A program made the translations under genes and the position numbers. This document shows positions 8,657-18,404 of a DNA stretch of 40,332 bases, in pieces. The stretch is from an uncultured Collinsella sp. (GTDB lineage: Bacteria > Actinomycetota > Coriobacteriia > Coriobacteriales > Coriobacteriaceae). How positions within the stretch are numbered: the first letter of the stretch is position 1; every line of letters starts with the position of its first letter. The notes beneath the pieces are model-generated. The model was not told the DNA's origin. It did not search any database and saw only the letters and a list, made by a program, of their open reading frames with translations. Where the stretch lies: the NCBI GenBank assembly GCA_958445895.1, contig CAUCTV010000010.1:1-40332 (forward strand). Reading direction: 5' to 3'.

Positions 8657-9724
8657 ATGTCCGACAATATGCAGCCTATCGATGAAATTTTGGACGACGA
8701 GTCCCCGGATGCTAAGGCGACCGAGGCCTATGTGGAAGCCGAGGAGTTCGACCCGTTTGAGGGCATGAGCGACGAGGAACTCGACGCCCTGTGCGACGAG
8801 GACGACAGCCTCGCGGGCTTTGGCGACGTTGAGCCCGGTTTCCGCAGTGGCTTCGTGGCCTTGGTCGGCCGCCCCAACGCCGGCAAGTCCACGCTGCTCA
8901 ACGCCTGCTATGGCAAAAAGGTTGCCATCACCTCGCCGGTGGCCCAAACGACCCGCCGCCGTATGCGCGCCGTCGTCAACCGCCCCGGCTACCAGCTGGT
9001 CTTTGTCGATACCCCGGGTATTCACAAGCCCAAGGATGGCCTGGGATCCGAGCTCAACAAGAGCGCGCTGTTCGAGCTGAACGATGTTGACGTCGTCGCG
9101 TTTTTGATCGATGCCACTATGCCTATCGGTAGGGGAGACGCCTGGGTTGCCGAACGCGTCAAGAATGCCCGTTCCAAGAAGGTCCTGGTGCTCACCAAGG
9201 CCGATGAAGCCGACCCCGCACAGGTCATGGAGCAGCTTAAGGCCGCCCACGAGCTTATGGAATATGACGACGAGATCGTGACGTCGTCGGTCAAGAACTT
9301 TAACGTCGATGCCTTCATCGAGACCGTTGCGCACTTTTTGCCCGAGGGTCCGCGTTGGTTCCCCGAGGACATGGGTACCGACGCTTCCGATGAGACGCTC
9401 GTTGCCGAGTTTGTGCGCGAGAAGGTCTTGCGCCGCACCCGTGATGAGATCCCGCACTCCGTGGGCGTGATTTGCGATGCGCTTGAGCAGACCAAGAAGG
9501 TGCTGCGCGTGCACGCCACCATTTACGTCGAGCGCGAGGGCCAAAAGGGCATCATCATCGGCAAGGGCGGCGAGATGATCAAACATATCGGCATCGACGC
9601 CCGTCGCGACCTTGAGCGCATCTTTGGCACCCAGGTCTTTTTGGAGCTGGACGTGAAGGTCAAGGCCGGCTGGCGTGACGACGAGGCCCAGATTCGCCGC
9701 TTTGGCTACAATGCCGAGGATTAG
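8657..9724 (+). CDS. era: GTPase Era with acidic N-terminal extension
   Basis: A 355-residue Ras-like GTPase that binds the 3' end of 16S rRNA during 30S assembly. G1 is GRPNAGKS (71-78), G3 is DTPG and G4 is TKAD. The C-terminal KH domain carries GIIIGKGGEMIK. Era is usually about 300 residues; here roughly the first 62 residues are an extra, strongly acidic segment (many D/E, with few basic residues). The ATG at 8657 has AAAGGG 7-12 nt upstream, so the extension is likely to be translated. An internal ATG at codon 37 would shorten it but has no good ribosome site. Confidence 0.95.
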   Translation: MSDNMQPIDEILDDESPDAKATEAYVEAEEFDPFEGMSDEELDALCDEDDSLAGFGDVEPGFRSGFVALVGRPNAGKSTLLNACYGKKVAITSPVAQTTRRRMRAVVNRPGYQLVFVDTPGIHKPKDGLGSELNKSALFELNDVDVVAFLIDATMPIGRGDAWVAERVKNARSKKVLVLTKADEADPAQVMEQLKAAHELMEYDDEIVTSSVKNFNVDAFIETVAHFLPEGPRWFPEDMGTDASDETLVAEFVREKVLRRTRDEIPHSVGVICDALEQTKKVLRVHATIYVEREGQKGIIIGKGGEMIKHIGIDARRDLERIFGTQVFLELDVKVKAGWRDDEAQIRRFGYNAED

Positions 9725-9739
9725 GGACACGCGGCGCGA

Positions 9740-10489
9740 ATGGCAGGTTCTCGTACATATCGCACGAAAGTGCTCGTGCTCGATAAGACGAAGCTCAAAG
9801 AGACGGACCTGATCCTGACGATGCTTGACGAGCGGGGTCGGCAGGTTCGTGCTGTGGCAAAGGGCGCCCGCAAACCCGGCGGACGCCTGGCTGCGCGCTG
9901 CGAGATGTTCTGTACCGTTGATCTGCTGCTTGCGCATGGACGGTCGCTCGACGTGGTTTCCCAGGCCGAGCTTATGGAGGCGCCGCTCGGCGCTGCTCCC
10001 GATTACGAGATGACATGCGCCGCAAGCGCGATCGCCGAGGTCGCGCGCGTGTGCTCGTTCGAGGACGCCGAGGACCCGTTTACCTTTGCCATAACGCAGC
10101 GAGCGCTTGCCCTGGTGGGCAGCGGGCTCGACGCGGCGCATATGGATCTACTTGTGGCGGCATATGTCTTTAAGCTGCTGTCGCACGTTGGCTATCGACC
10201 CGATTTTTCGGCCTGCGTGCTGTGCGGAGACCCCATGCTGTCGTATTTTTCGCCCCAGGCGGGCGGTCTCATGTGCGGGTCGTGCGCGTCGAGCGTTCCG
10301 GGTGCCGAGCTGGTGTCGACCGGTGAGGTCGCGTGGCTGCGCGCCCTCATGTCCATGACCTTCGATGCGCTTATGGTCGAGAGGATCGACACGCATAAGG
10401 CGGCGTTCTTGCTCGGGCTTTCGCATGTGTGGGCTGCGACGCACACCGATCAGCGCCTCCGTGCGATGGAATTCATGTTGGGTCGGTGA
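9740..10489 (+). CDS. recO: DNA repair protein RecO
   Basis: A 249-residue RecO. The N-terminal OB-fold begins with YRTKVLVLDKTKLKETDLILTMLDERG, typical of the family. The helical C-terminal domain contains a C-x2-C ... C-x2-C zinc motif (CVLCGDP ... CGSC), common in Gram-positive and actinobacterial RecO. It loads RecA onto SSB-coated DNA together with RecR in the RecFOR pathway. It is the last gene of the phoH-era group and lies 15 nt after era. The ribosome site is weak (AGGGA). Confidence 0.94.
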   Translation: MAGSRTYRTKVLVLDKTKLKETDLILTMLDERGRQVRAVAKGARKPGGRLAARCEMFCTVDLLLAHGRSLDVVSQAELMEAPLGAAPDYEMTCAASAIAEVARVCSFEDAEDPFTFAITQRALALVGSGLDAAHMDLLVAAYVFKLLSHVGYRPDFSACVLCGDPMLSYFSPQAGGLMCGSCASSVPGAELVSTGEVAWLRALMSMTFDALMVERIDTHKAAFLLGLSHVWAATHTDQRLRAMEFMLGR

Positions 10490-10516
10490 TGATGCGCAGG
10501 CACGGGCTGCTTGTGG

Positions 10517-10522
10517 TAACAT
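10517..10522 (+). promoter_or_regulatory. Putative extended -10 promoter for rpsO
   Basis: TG-G-TAACAT (10514-10522) fits an extended -10 (TGnTAnnnT) just after the recO stop. No convincing -35 is visible. A start near 10529 would give an rpsO leader of about 100 nt. Confidence 0.35.
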
Positions 10523-10591
10523 ACCGACCTGTTGGTACCTCGACCTTGGTTGCTCGCTCCACCGGCGGCTTCCCAGTCCGAGGCGAATCGA

Positions 10592-10607
10592 GTCGCCCGT
10601 GGGCGAC
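10592..10607 (+). promoter_or_regulatory. Hairpin in the rpsO leader, possible S15 autoregulatory site
   Basis: GTCGCC (10592-10597) pairs with GGCGAC (10602-10607) around a CGTG loop. The stem ends 20 nt before the rpsO ATG. In several bacterial lineages rpsO leaders carry structures bound by S15 for feedback control. The position fits this, but the structure class cannot be assigned by eye. Confidence 0.45.
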
Positions 10608-10627
10608 GCAAAACGAAAGGTGAAACA

Positions 10628-10906
10628 ATGACTGTTTCCAAAGAGCGCAAGGCGGAGCTGACTGCCCAGTTCGGTAACACCCCGGTCGATACCGGCAACC
10701 CCAAGGTTCAGGTCGCCATCCTGACCGAGCGCATCAAGGAGCTGACCGAGCACATGAAGTCCCACCAGAAGGACTTCCACACCCGTCGTGGCCTGCTCAT
10801 GCTCGTCGGCCGTCGTCGTCGTCTTCTCTCCTACATCAAGAAGAACGACATCGTCGAGTATCGAGAGCTCATCAAGGCTCTGGGCATCCGCGACAACATC
10901 CAGTAG
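10628..10906 (+). CDS. rpsO: 30S ribosomal protein S15
   Basis: A 92-residue S15, near the usual 89. It contains DTGNPKVQVAILTERIKELTEHMK and the highly conserved HKDFHTRRGL-like motif (HQKDFHTRRGLL), then RRRRLLSYIKK. S15 is a primary binder of the 16S central domain. The ATG at 10628 follows AAAGGTG. The frame is open back to 10532 but that stretch is leader. rpsO precedes pnp, as in many bacteria, with a hairpin terminator between them. Confidence 0.97.
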   Translation: MTVSKERKAELTAQFGNTPVDTGNPKVQVAILTERIKELTEHMKSHQKDFHTRRGLLMLVGRRRRLLSYIKKNDIVEYRELIKALGIRDNIQ

Positions 10907-10922
10907 GATTTGTACATGCAAG

Positions 10923-10952
10923 GAGCGTCCTGCGCAGCGGGGCGCTCTTTTT
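10923..10952 (+). terminator. Rho-independent terminator after rpsO
   Basis: GAGCGTCC (10923-10930) pairs with GGGCGCTC (10940-10947), including one G-U, and is followed by TTTTT (10948-10952). It lies 17 nt after the rpsO stop. It may act as partial attenuation between rpsO and pnp. Confidence 0.85.
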
Positions 10953-10960
10953 GTGTAAGG

Positions 10961-11039
10961 GCGTGAACAATCACGCTCTGAAGCGTGGCGGGGGCAGGGG
11001 GCCCGCGTCACATGAGGAGCCTGCAGGCAAGGGGCCTGC
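10961..11039 (+). promoter_or_regulatory. Structured leader of pnp with three short stems
   Basis: Three inverted repeats lie in series between the rpsO terminator and pnp: GCGTGA/TCACGC (10961-10966 with 10971-10976), GCGGG/CCCGC (10988-10992 with 11002-11006) and GCAGGC/GCCTGC (11023-11028 with 11034-11039). PNPase is autoregulated through its structured leader in E. coli. A similar role here is inference. No clear promoter is visible. Confidence 0.4.
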
Positions 11040-11055
11040 GGGGTAAAGGAGAACA

Positions 11056-13302
<2,247 letters not shown>

Positions 13303-13325
13303 CAGCAACACATAAGCAGCTCAAT

Positions 13326-13357
13326 AAAGGGCGACTCCACCATGGAGTCGCCCTTTT
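13326..13357 (+). terminator. Rho-independent terminator after pnp
   Basis: AAAGGGCGACTCCA (13326-13339) pairs with TGGAGTCGCCCTTT (13343-13356) around CCA, a perfect 14-bp stem, 23 nt after the pnp stop. The T-run is only TTTT. Its last bases (13352-13357) are also the outer end of the next palindrome. Confidence 0.9.
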
Positions 13358-13496
13358 GCTATTCCCGGCGGGGTCCGCGGGTAAAGTTTCCTGCTCTACA
13401 GTCCTGCTCACGACGGAGGCCACATTAAGTGGCCTCCTGTTCGTGCGGAACTCGCGATAAACTTTACCCGCGGCCCCCGCCGGGAATAGCAAAAGG
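13352..13496. repeat. Hairpin element A (long palindrome, family 1)
   Basis: Outer arms of 38 nt (13352-13389 and 13459-13496) are complementary with one mismatch (T opposite C, near 13375). They enclose a 69-nt core (13390-13458). In the core GGAGGCCAC and GTGGCCTCC form an inner stem around ATTAA. The reverse complement of the core matches the core of element B in 59 of 69 positions. The arms differ from those of B apart from CGGG-N2-AAGTTT next to the core. No protein is encoded. The left end overlaps the pnp terminator tail. Confidence 0.9.
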
Positions 13497-13625
13497 TCTG
13501 GTTGCTGCGGGTTGCGATTTTGTCAGACAGTCTATTCAGTTATTTGAATTCAGATCTTTTGACAATCGCATGCGCGTCATTGCCCCAGATAAAACCGACC
13601 AAAATAAAGCTGTCCTATTTTGGCA
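13497..13625. other. Spacer between hairpin elements A and B
   Basis: These 129 bases are less GC-rich than the surrounding genes and hold no supported gene. A TTGACA at 13559-13564 has no -10 at a usable distance. AGGTCTGGT occurs at the right edge of A (13494-13502) and again at the left edge of B (13625-13633), a 9-nt direct repeat bounding most of the spacer. Confidence 0.5.
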
Positions 13626-13766
13626 GGTCTGGTCTCAGCGGGCCCGGCACGGGCTAAGTTTATCGCGAGTTCCGCACGCAAAGGAAAGCACTTAATGTGC
13701 TTTCCGTCTTGCGCAGGACTGTAGAGCAGGAAACTTAGCCCGTGCCGGGCCCGCTGAGACCAGACC
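13626..13766. repeat. Hairpin element B (long palindrome, family 1, inverted relative to A)
   Basis: Arms of 36 nt (13626-13661 and 13731-13766) are perfectly complementary. The core (13662-13730, 69 nt) is the inverted counterpart of the core of A. ATCGCGAGTTCCGCACG at its left and GCAGGACTGTAGAGCAGG at its right are identical in both. The inner stem is GGAAAGCAC/GTGCTTTCC here against GGAGGCCAC/GTGGCCTCC in A: three base pairs differ and pairing is kept in each. No coding capacity is supported. Confidence 0.9.
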
Positions 13767-13954
13767 GGCGGGATAGACCGGTTCAGATGGGGCTTTGATG
13801 CATGGGTGGTCTGTTGTTGTGCAAATGGGTATCATACTGTGGTTATTGCATCGACTCTGCGATGCATATTTGTACGTTCCCGGCGGTCGGTTTGCCAGAA
13901 GCGCCCCGTCGGTTGTTCCAGACCCGTTTCGAAGAAAGGAAACCACACTAACCT
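13767..13954 (+). promoter_or_regulatory. Upstream region of rnj, putative promoter and leader
   Basis: TATCAT at 13830-13835 is a possible -10, but no good -35 is seen. TGCATCG (13847-13853) pairs with CGATGCA (13860-13866) around six bases and would form a leader stem. The nearest purine-rich ribosome site, AAAGGA (13935-13940), is 14 nt from the ATG, longer than usual. No gene is supported. Confidence 0.35.
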
Positions 13955-15625
13955 ATGGCAGCTAAAAAATCATCTCCCTTGAAGATCATCCCGCTCGGCG
14001 GTCTTGACGGCATCGGCAAGAACATGACGGTCTTCGAGTGCGGCGACGACATGGTGCTCGTCGACGCCGGTCTTATGTTCCCGGATGACTCCCAGCCTGG
14101 TATCGACCTGGTGCTTCCCGACTACACCTATGTTCTGGAGAACGAGGAGAAGCTCCGCGGTATCGTCGTCACTCACGGCCACGAGGACCACACCGGTTCG
14201 CTTCCGTATCTGCTGCAGGACCTCAACAATAAGGTGCCCATCTTCTCGAGCAAGCTGACGCTTGGCTTTATCGAGGGCAAGCTTTCTGAGTTCCGCATCC
14301 GCGCACCCAAGTTCCGCGAGGTCAAGGGCGGCAGCCATGTCAACCTCGGCGGCATCTCGCTCGACTTCTTCTCGATGACGCACTCCATCCCCGGCGCTCT
14401 GGGCGTGTTCATCCGCACCAATCAGGGCACCGTTATGCACACCGGCGACTTTAAGCTCGACCAGACGCCCATCGATGGCGTTACGCCCGACTATGCCGCT
14501 ATCAGCCGCTTTGCCAAGCAGGGTATCGACCTGCTTCTCTCCGACTCCACTAATGCCACGGTTCCCGGCTTTACCAAGTCCGAGGCCGAGGTTGGTCCCA
14601 ACCTGCTGCACGCCATCAAGAACGCCCCGGGTCGCGTGTTCGTCGCATCGTTCTCGAGCCACATCCATCGTTTGCAGCAGATCTGCGATGCCGCCCGCAA
14701 GTGCGGCCGTAAGGTCGTTGTGACCGGTCGCTCCATGCTCACGAACACCCGCGTGGCGCGCGAGCTCGGTTATCTCAACATCGATGATGCCGATATCATC
14801 GATGCCTTCGATATCGATAACCTGCCTGACGACAAGATCGTCGTCATGTGCACTGGTTCGCAGGGCGAGCCGCTGTCGGCCCTGTCCCGCATGGCCAATG
14901 GCGAGCACAAGACGCTCTCCATCCACGAGGGCGATACCGTTATCCTCTCGGCAACTCCCGTTCCCGGCAATGAGAAAGCCGTCCAGCAGGTCGTCAACAG
15001 CCTGGCCAAGCTCGGCTGCGACGTGTGGGATAAGAACCGCGCTCTCGTCCACGTCTCGGGTCACGGTAGCCAGGAGGAGCTCAAGCTCCTGATGGCCATG
15101 GCCAAGCCCACGTATTTTATGCCGGTTCACGGTGAGGCCGTGCATCTGCGCGCCCATGCCCAGCTGGCGCGCAAGATGGGCATCAAGGACGATCATATCT
15201 TTATCCTCGATAACGGCGACACGCTCGAGATGCGCGGTGGTATCGTCAAGCGCGGTACGCCCGTCGAGTCCGGTGTCGTTTACGTCGACGGCCTGCGTAT
15301 CGGCGATACCGACCCCATCGTCCTGCGCGATCGCCAGAAGCTCGCCAACGACGGTATGGTCACGGCCGTTGCCATCGTCTCCCTCAAACACAAGAAGATC
15401 GAGGCCATCGAGTTCTCGGGCCGCGGCGTCTCGTTTGCCATCGACGACCAGTTCTCCGAGGATGCCTCCGCGTCCATTATGAAGACGATCGAGAAGGGTA
15501 AGTTTAGCTTTACCAGCAGCGGTTCCGATGCCATTCGCAAGGCCGTGCGCGATTCGCTCTCTAACTTTATCTGGAGCCGTACGCGCACCCGTCCGATGAT
15601 CATCCCGGTCGTCATGGAGGTTTAG
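13955..15625 (+). CDS. rnj: Ribonuclease J
   Basis: A 556-residue metallo-beta-lactamase/beta-CASP ribonuclease with 5'-to-3' exonuclease and endonuclease activity on mRNA and rRNA precursors. The metal-binding motif HGHEDH is at 74-79 and a further ligand motif HTGDFK follows. beta-CASP motifs appear as LLLSDSTNA, SSHIHR, GRSM and VMCTGSQGEP; HVSGHG and MPVHGE are the late histidine motifs. A C-terminal domain follows from about residue 450. Length and order match RNase J1-type proteins. It is preceded by an unusual hairpin-rich intergenic region and followed directly by ftsK, whose ribosome site lies inside the last rnj codons. Confidence 0.96.
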   Translation: MAAKKSSPLKIIPLGGLDGIGKNMTVFECGDDMVLVDAGLMFPDDSQPGIDLVLPDYTYVLENEEKLRGIVVTHGHEDHTGSLPYLLQDLNNKVPIFSSKLTLGFIEGKLSEFRIRAPKFREVKGGSHVNLGGISLDFFSMTHSIPGALGVFIRTNQGTVMHTGDFKLDQTPIDGVTPDYAAISRFAKQGIDLLLSDSTNATVPGFTKSEAEVGPNLLHAIKNAPGRVFVASFSSHIHRLQQICDAARKCGRKVVVTGRSMLTNTRVARELGYLNIDDADIIDAFDIDNLPDDKIVVMCTGSQGEPLSALSRMANGEHKTLSIHEGDTVILSATPVPGNEKAVQQVVNSLAKLGCDVWDKNRALVHVSGHGSQEELKLLMAMAKPTYFMPVHGEAVHLRAHAQLARKMGIKDDHIFILDNGDTLEMRGGIVKRGTPVESGVVYVDGLRIGDTDPIVLRDRQKLANDGMVTAVAIVSLKHKKIEAIEFSGRGVSFAIDDQFSEDASASIMKTIEKGKFSFTSSGSDAIRKAVRDSLSNFIWSRTRTRPMIIPVVMEV

Positions 15626-15626
15626 T

Positions 15627-18404
15627 TTGGCGCGCGGATCTGCACAAAACGCCAAAGGCAATAAGGCCAATAACCAACCGGCATCTGCTAAGGGTGCCGG
15701 TTCCCATCTGCGTGCCAATAAGGGCCACGAGTCCGAGTTCGATGAGTTTGAGCCCTTGGTCGAGCCTTCGGCCAATCGCGATATCGCCGGTGTGGTCATC
15801 GCCGTTTTGGCGATCGCGTCCTTCATTGCCGTGATCTCTCCGGCAACAGCGCCCGTGACGGCTGCGGTTGCCGGTTTCTACCACCTGGGCTTTGGCCTGG
15901 GCGCCTACGTGCTGCCGATCGTCATCTTGCTGTTTGCCGCCACGCTCTTTTTGGGTGAGGACTCGCCGCTCAACGTGCGCTCTGTCGCGGGCGGCGCCGT
16001 GGTCTTTATCGCCGTCGTCTCCATTCTTTCGCTGATGGTGCCGGGCACGAGCGATTCGTGCGACCTTATGTTTACGCCGCAGAACCTTTCCGTGTCGGGC
16101 GGCTACATTGGCGCCTTTATCGCAAGTGCCTTGCAAAACGCCCTGGGTAAACCTATCGCCATGGTTGTCTTGCTGGGGCTTGTCGTCGTTGGTTTGGTCA
16201 TTATCGGCTTTTCGGTGGGTGGCGTTTTGCGCTCCGCCCGTGACCGTGCGGCAGATTTTGCCGAACGCCGTCGTGCCGATGTCAACGCCAGCCCGTGGGG
16301 CGATGAAGAGGCCCTGTCTGTTCCCGGCGTCGCTCGTCCGCACCTGAGCATTCTGCGCCAGAAGGGGACTGACGCAGCGGTGACCACGGTCATGGGTGGC
16401 GATGTCGACCCGGTTTTGGATGACGACGAGGACGATGACCCGTTTGTCGACGTATCCGAGTCGGTTGAAGCCGAGCGGGCCAAGACCACGCTGCTGCCGC
16501 GTCGCCATGTCAAGAAGGGCAAGGCTGCGCCTAAGCTCAATACGAGTGAGCCCGACCCGTCTTGGTCCGATAGCGAGATTGAGCTCACCGAGGGTGACGA
16601 CGAGGACGACGAGGCTCCGCTCGAGACCGCCAAGACAACCTTGCTGCCGCGTCGCCACGCCAAGCGCGGGCAGGTCACTGGACAGCTTTCGATGGAGGAC
16701 GATCCGGACAAGATCGACGAGTCCGAGCCGCCGTTTGCCGTGAATCCCGTCTCGGCCGCACCTCAGATTCCCGACTTCCTGAAGCATCCCAAGGTTGCCG
16801 ATGCGCCTGCCACGAGTGCTATCGAATCGGCTGCGGCTCGTGATGGGGGAGTGGACGACGGCGCCGCAGATAACGAGGGCGAAGAGGAGGACGGCCTCAA
16901 GCTTCCGCCGCTCGAAATCCTGCATGCCAACCCGCAGTCGGCTTCCGCCGCGTCTTCGGACAAGGAGCTGGAGCAGACCGCTGAGTCACTGCAATCCACC
17001 TTGCTTGAGTTTGGCCGCAGTGCCCGCGTGGTCGGTTGGATCGCCGGCCCCACGGTGACGACCTTTAAGCTGCAGCCCGGTGAGGGCGAGCGTGTGAGCA
17101 AAATCTCGAGCCTCGAGGACGATATCGCGCTTTCGCTCGCTGCCCAGTCGGTGCGTATCTTTGCCCCGATCCCCGGCACCTCGCTCGTGGGCATCGAGAT
17201 TCCCAACCGCAAGCGCCAGAACGTCAATCTGGGCGACGTGCTGCCCTATGTGAAGGGCGGTCCGCTCGAGCTCGCCATCGGCCGCGACGCCGAGGGCACG
17301 CCGGTTGTCGCCGACCTCGCCAAGATGCCTCACCTGTTGATTGCCGGTACGACCGGTTCTGGTAAGTCGGTGATGATCAACTCCATCATCACGACCTTGC
17401 TCATGCGCGCCCTTCCCGAGGACGTTCGCCTGATTATGGTCGACCCCAAGCGCGTCGAGCTTGCGGGCTATAACGGTCTTCCGCATCTCTATGTGCCCGT
17501 GGTGACCGAGCCTAAGCAGGCCGCGAGCGCTCTGCAATGGGCTGTGTCCGAGATGGAGCGTCGCCTGAAGGTCTTCGAGCGTCTCAACGTGCGTAAGATC
17601 TCGACCTACAACGAAAAGCAGGCTGCTGGCGAGTTTGAGCATTACGACAACCCGCCGCAAAAGATGCCCTACCTGGTCATTATCATTGACGAGCTCTCTG
17701 ACCTGATGATGGTCGCCGGTAAGGATGTCGAGGCCTCGATCGTGCGTATTGCACAGCTGGGCCGCGCCGCCGGTATTCACCTTATCGTTGCCACGCAGCG
17801 CCCCAGCTCCAACGTGGTGACGGGCCTTATCAAGGCCAACATCACCAACCGCATCGCCTTTAACGTCGCCACGGGCATCGACTCGCGCGTCATCATCGAC
17901 CAGATGGGTGCCGAGAAGCTCACCGGTTTGGGCGACATGCTGTTCTCCAAGGTCGACTGGGGCAAGCCCCGCCGTATCCAGGGCTGCTTTGTCTCGGACG
18001 ACGAAATCAACGAGATTGTCGAGTTCGTCAAGTCGCAGAGCGAGCCCGACTACCACGAGGAGATTCTGTCCGCCGTGGCGCCCGCTTCCATGTCCATGGC
18101 TGGTGGCGGCGGCATTGTCCGCACCGGAGTCGCCGAGCCGCAAGACGATGATCCGCTCATTTGGGAAGCCGCCCATATTGTGGTGGAATCGCAGCTGGGC
18201 TCCACATCTGGCCTGCAACGCCGCCTGAAGGTTGGCTATGCGCGTGCCGGGCGTATTATGGACATGCTGGAAGAAAAGGGTGTCGTCGGCCCGCCCGACG
18301 GTTCCAAGCCGCGCGAGGTCCTGTTGGACGAGGAGGGGCTTGCCGCGCTGGAATCTGTCGACGCCGAGATGGCACGTGAAGATCGTGAGTTTGGAGGATT
18401 CTGA
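15627..18404 (+). CDS. ftsK: DNA translocase FtsK/SpoIIIE
   Basis: A 925-residue septal DNA pump that moves chromosome ends during division. The start is TTG at 15627 with GGAGG at 15616-15620, 1 nt after the rnj stop. Four hydrophobic segments lie at about 53-71, 87-109, 121-138 and 176-200. A low-complexity acidic linker (about 205-430) contains the same AKTTLLPRRH motif twice, at 285-294 and 335-344. The motor domain has Walker A GTTGSGKS (574-581), VDPKRVEL and IIIDELSDLMM (Walker B). A C-terminal gamma winged-helix domain (LQRRLKVGYARAGRIMDMLEE) reads KOPS-like sites. Its stop overlaps the next ATG by 1 nt. Confidence 0.96.
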   Translation: MARGSAQNAKGNKANNQPASAKGAGSHLRANKGHESEFDEFEPLVEPSANRDIAGVVIAVLAIASFIAVISPATAPVTAAVAGFYHLGFGLGAYVLPIVILLFAATLFLGEDSPLNVRSVAGGAVVFIAVVSILSLMVPGTSDSCDLMFTPQNLSVSGGYIGAFIASALQNALGKPIAMVVLLGLVVVGLVIIGFSVGGVLRSARDRAADFAERRRADVNASPWGDEEALSVPGVARPHLSILRQKGTDAAVTTVMGGDVDPVLDDDEDDDPFVDVSESVEAERAKTTLLPRRHVKKGKAAPKLNTSEPDPSWSDSEIELTEGDDEDDEAPLETAKTTLLPRRHAKRGQVTGQLSMEDDPDKIDESEPPFAVNPVSAAPQIPDFLKHPKVADAPATSAIESAAARDGGVDDGAADNEGEEEDGLKLPPLEILHANPQSASAASSDKELEQTAESLQSTLLEFGRSARVVGWIAGPTVTTFKLQPGEGERVSKISSLEDDIALSLAAQSVRIFAPIPGTSLVGIEIPNRKRQNVNLGDVLPYVKGGPLELAIGRDAEGTPVVADLAKMPHLLIAGTTGSGKSVMINSIITTLLMRALPEDVRLIMVDPKRVELAGYNGLPHLYVPVVTEPKQAASALQWAVSEMERRLKVFERLNVRKISTYNEKQAAGEFEHYDNPPQKMPYLVIIIDELSDLMMVAGKDVEASIVRIAQLGRAAGIHLIVATQRPSSNVVTGLIKANITNRIAFNVATGIDSRVIIDQMGAEKLTGLGDMLFSKVDWGKPRRIQGCFVSDDEINEIVEFVKSQSEPDYHEEILSAVAPASMSMAGGGGIVRTGVAEPQDDDPLIWEAAHIVVESQLGSTSGLQRRLKVGYARAGRIMDMLEEKGVVGPPDGSKPREVLLDEEGLAALESVDAEMAREDREFGGF

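Noticed and set aside
13559..13593. TTGACA followed by GATAAA as a promoter in the A-B spacer
   Set aside because: The spacing is 23 bases, too long for a sigma-70 promoter, and nothing is encoded downstream.
13429..13695. 88-residue + open frame across hairpin elements A and B
   Set aside because: It runs through both palindromes, has no ribosome site and no recognisable protein features.
13352..13766. Element pair as an insertion sequence
   Set aside because: No transposase frame fits in the 129-nt spacer, and the ends are not simple terminal inverted repeats.
13692..13946. 84-residue minus open frame upstream of rnj
   Set aside because: It covers part of element B and the rnj leader, with no ribosome site or domain.
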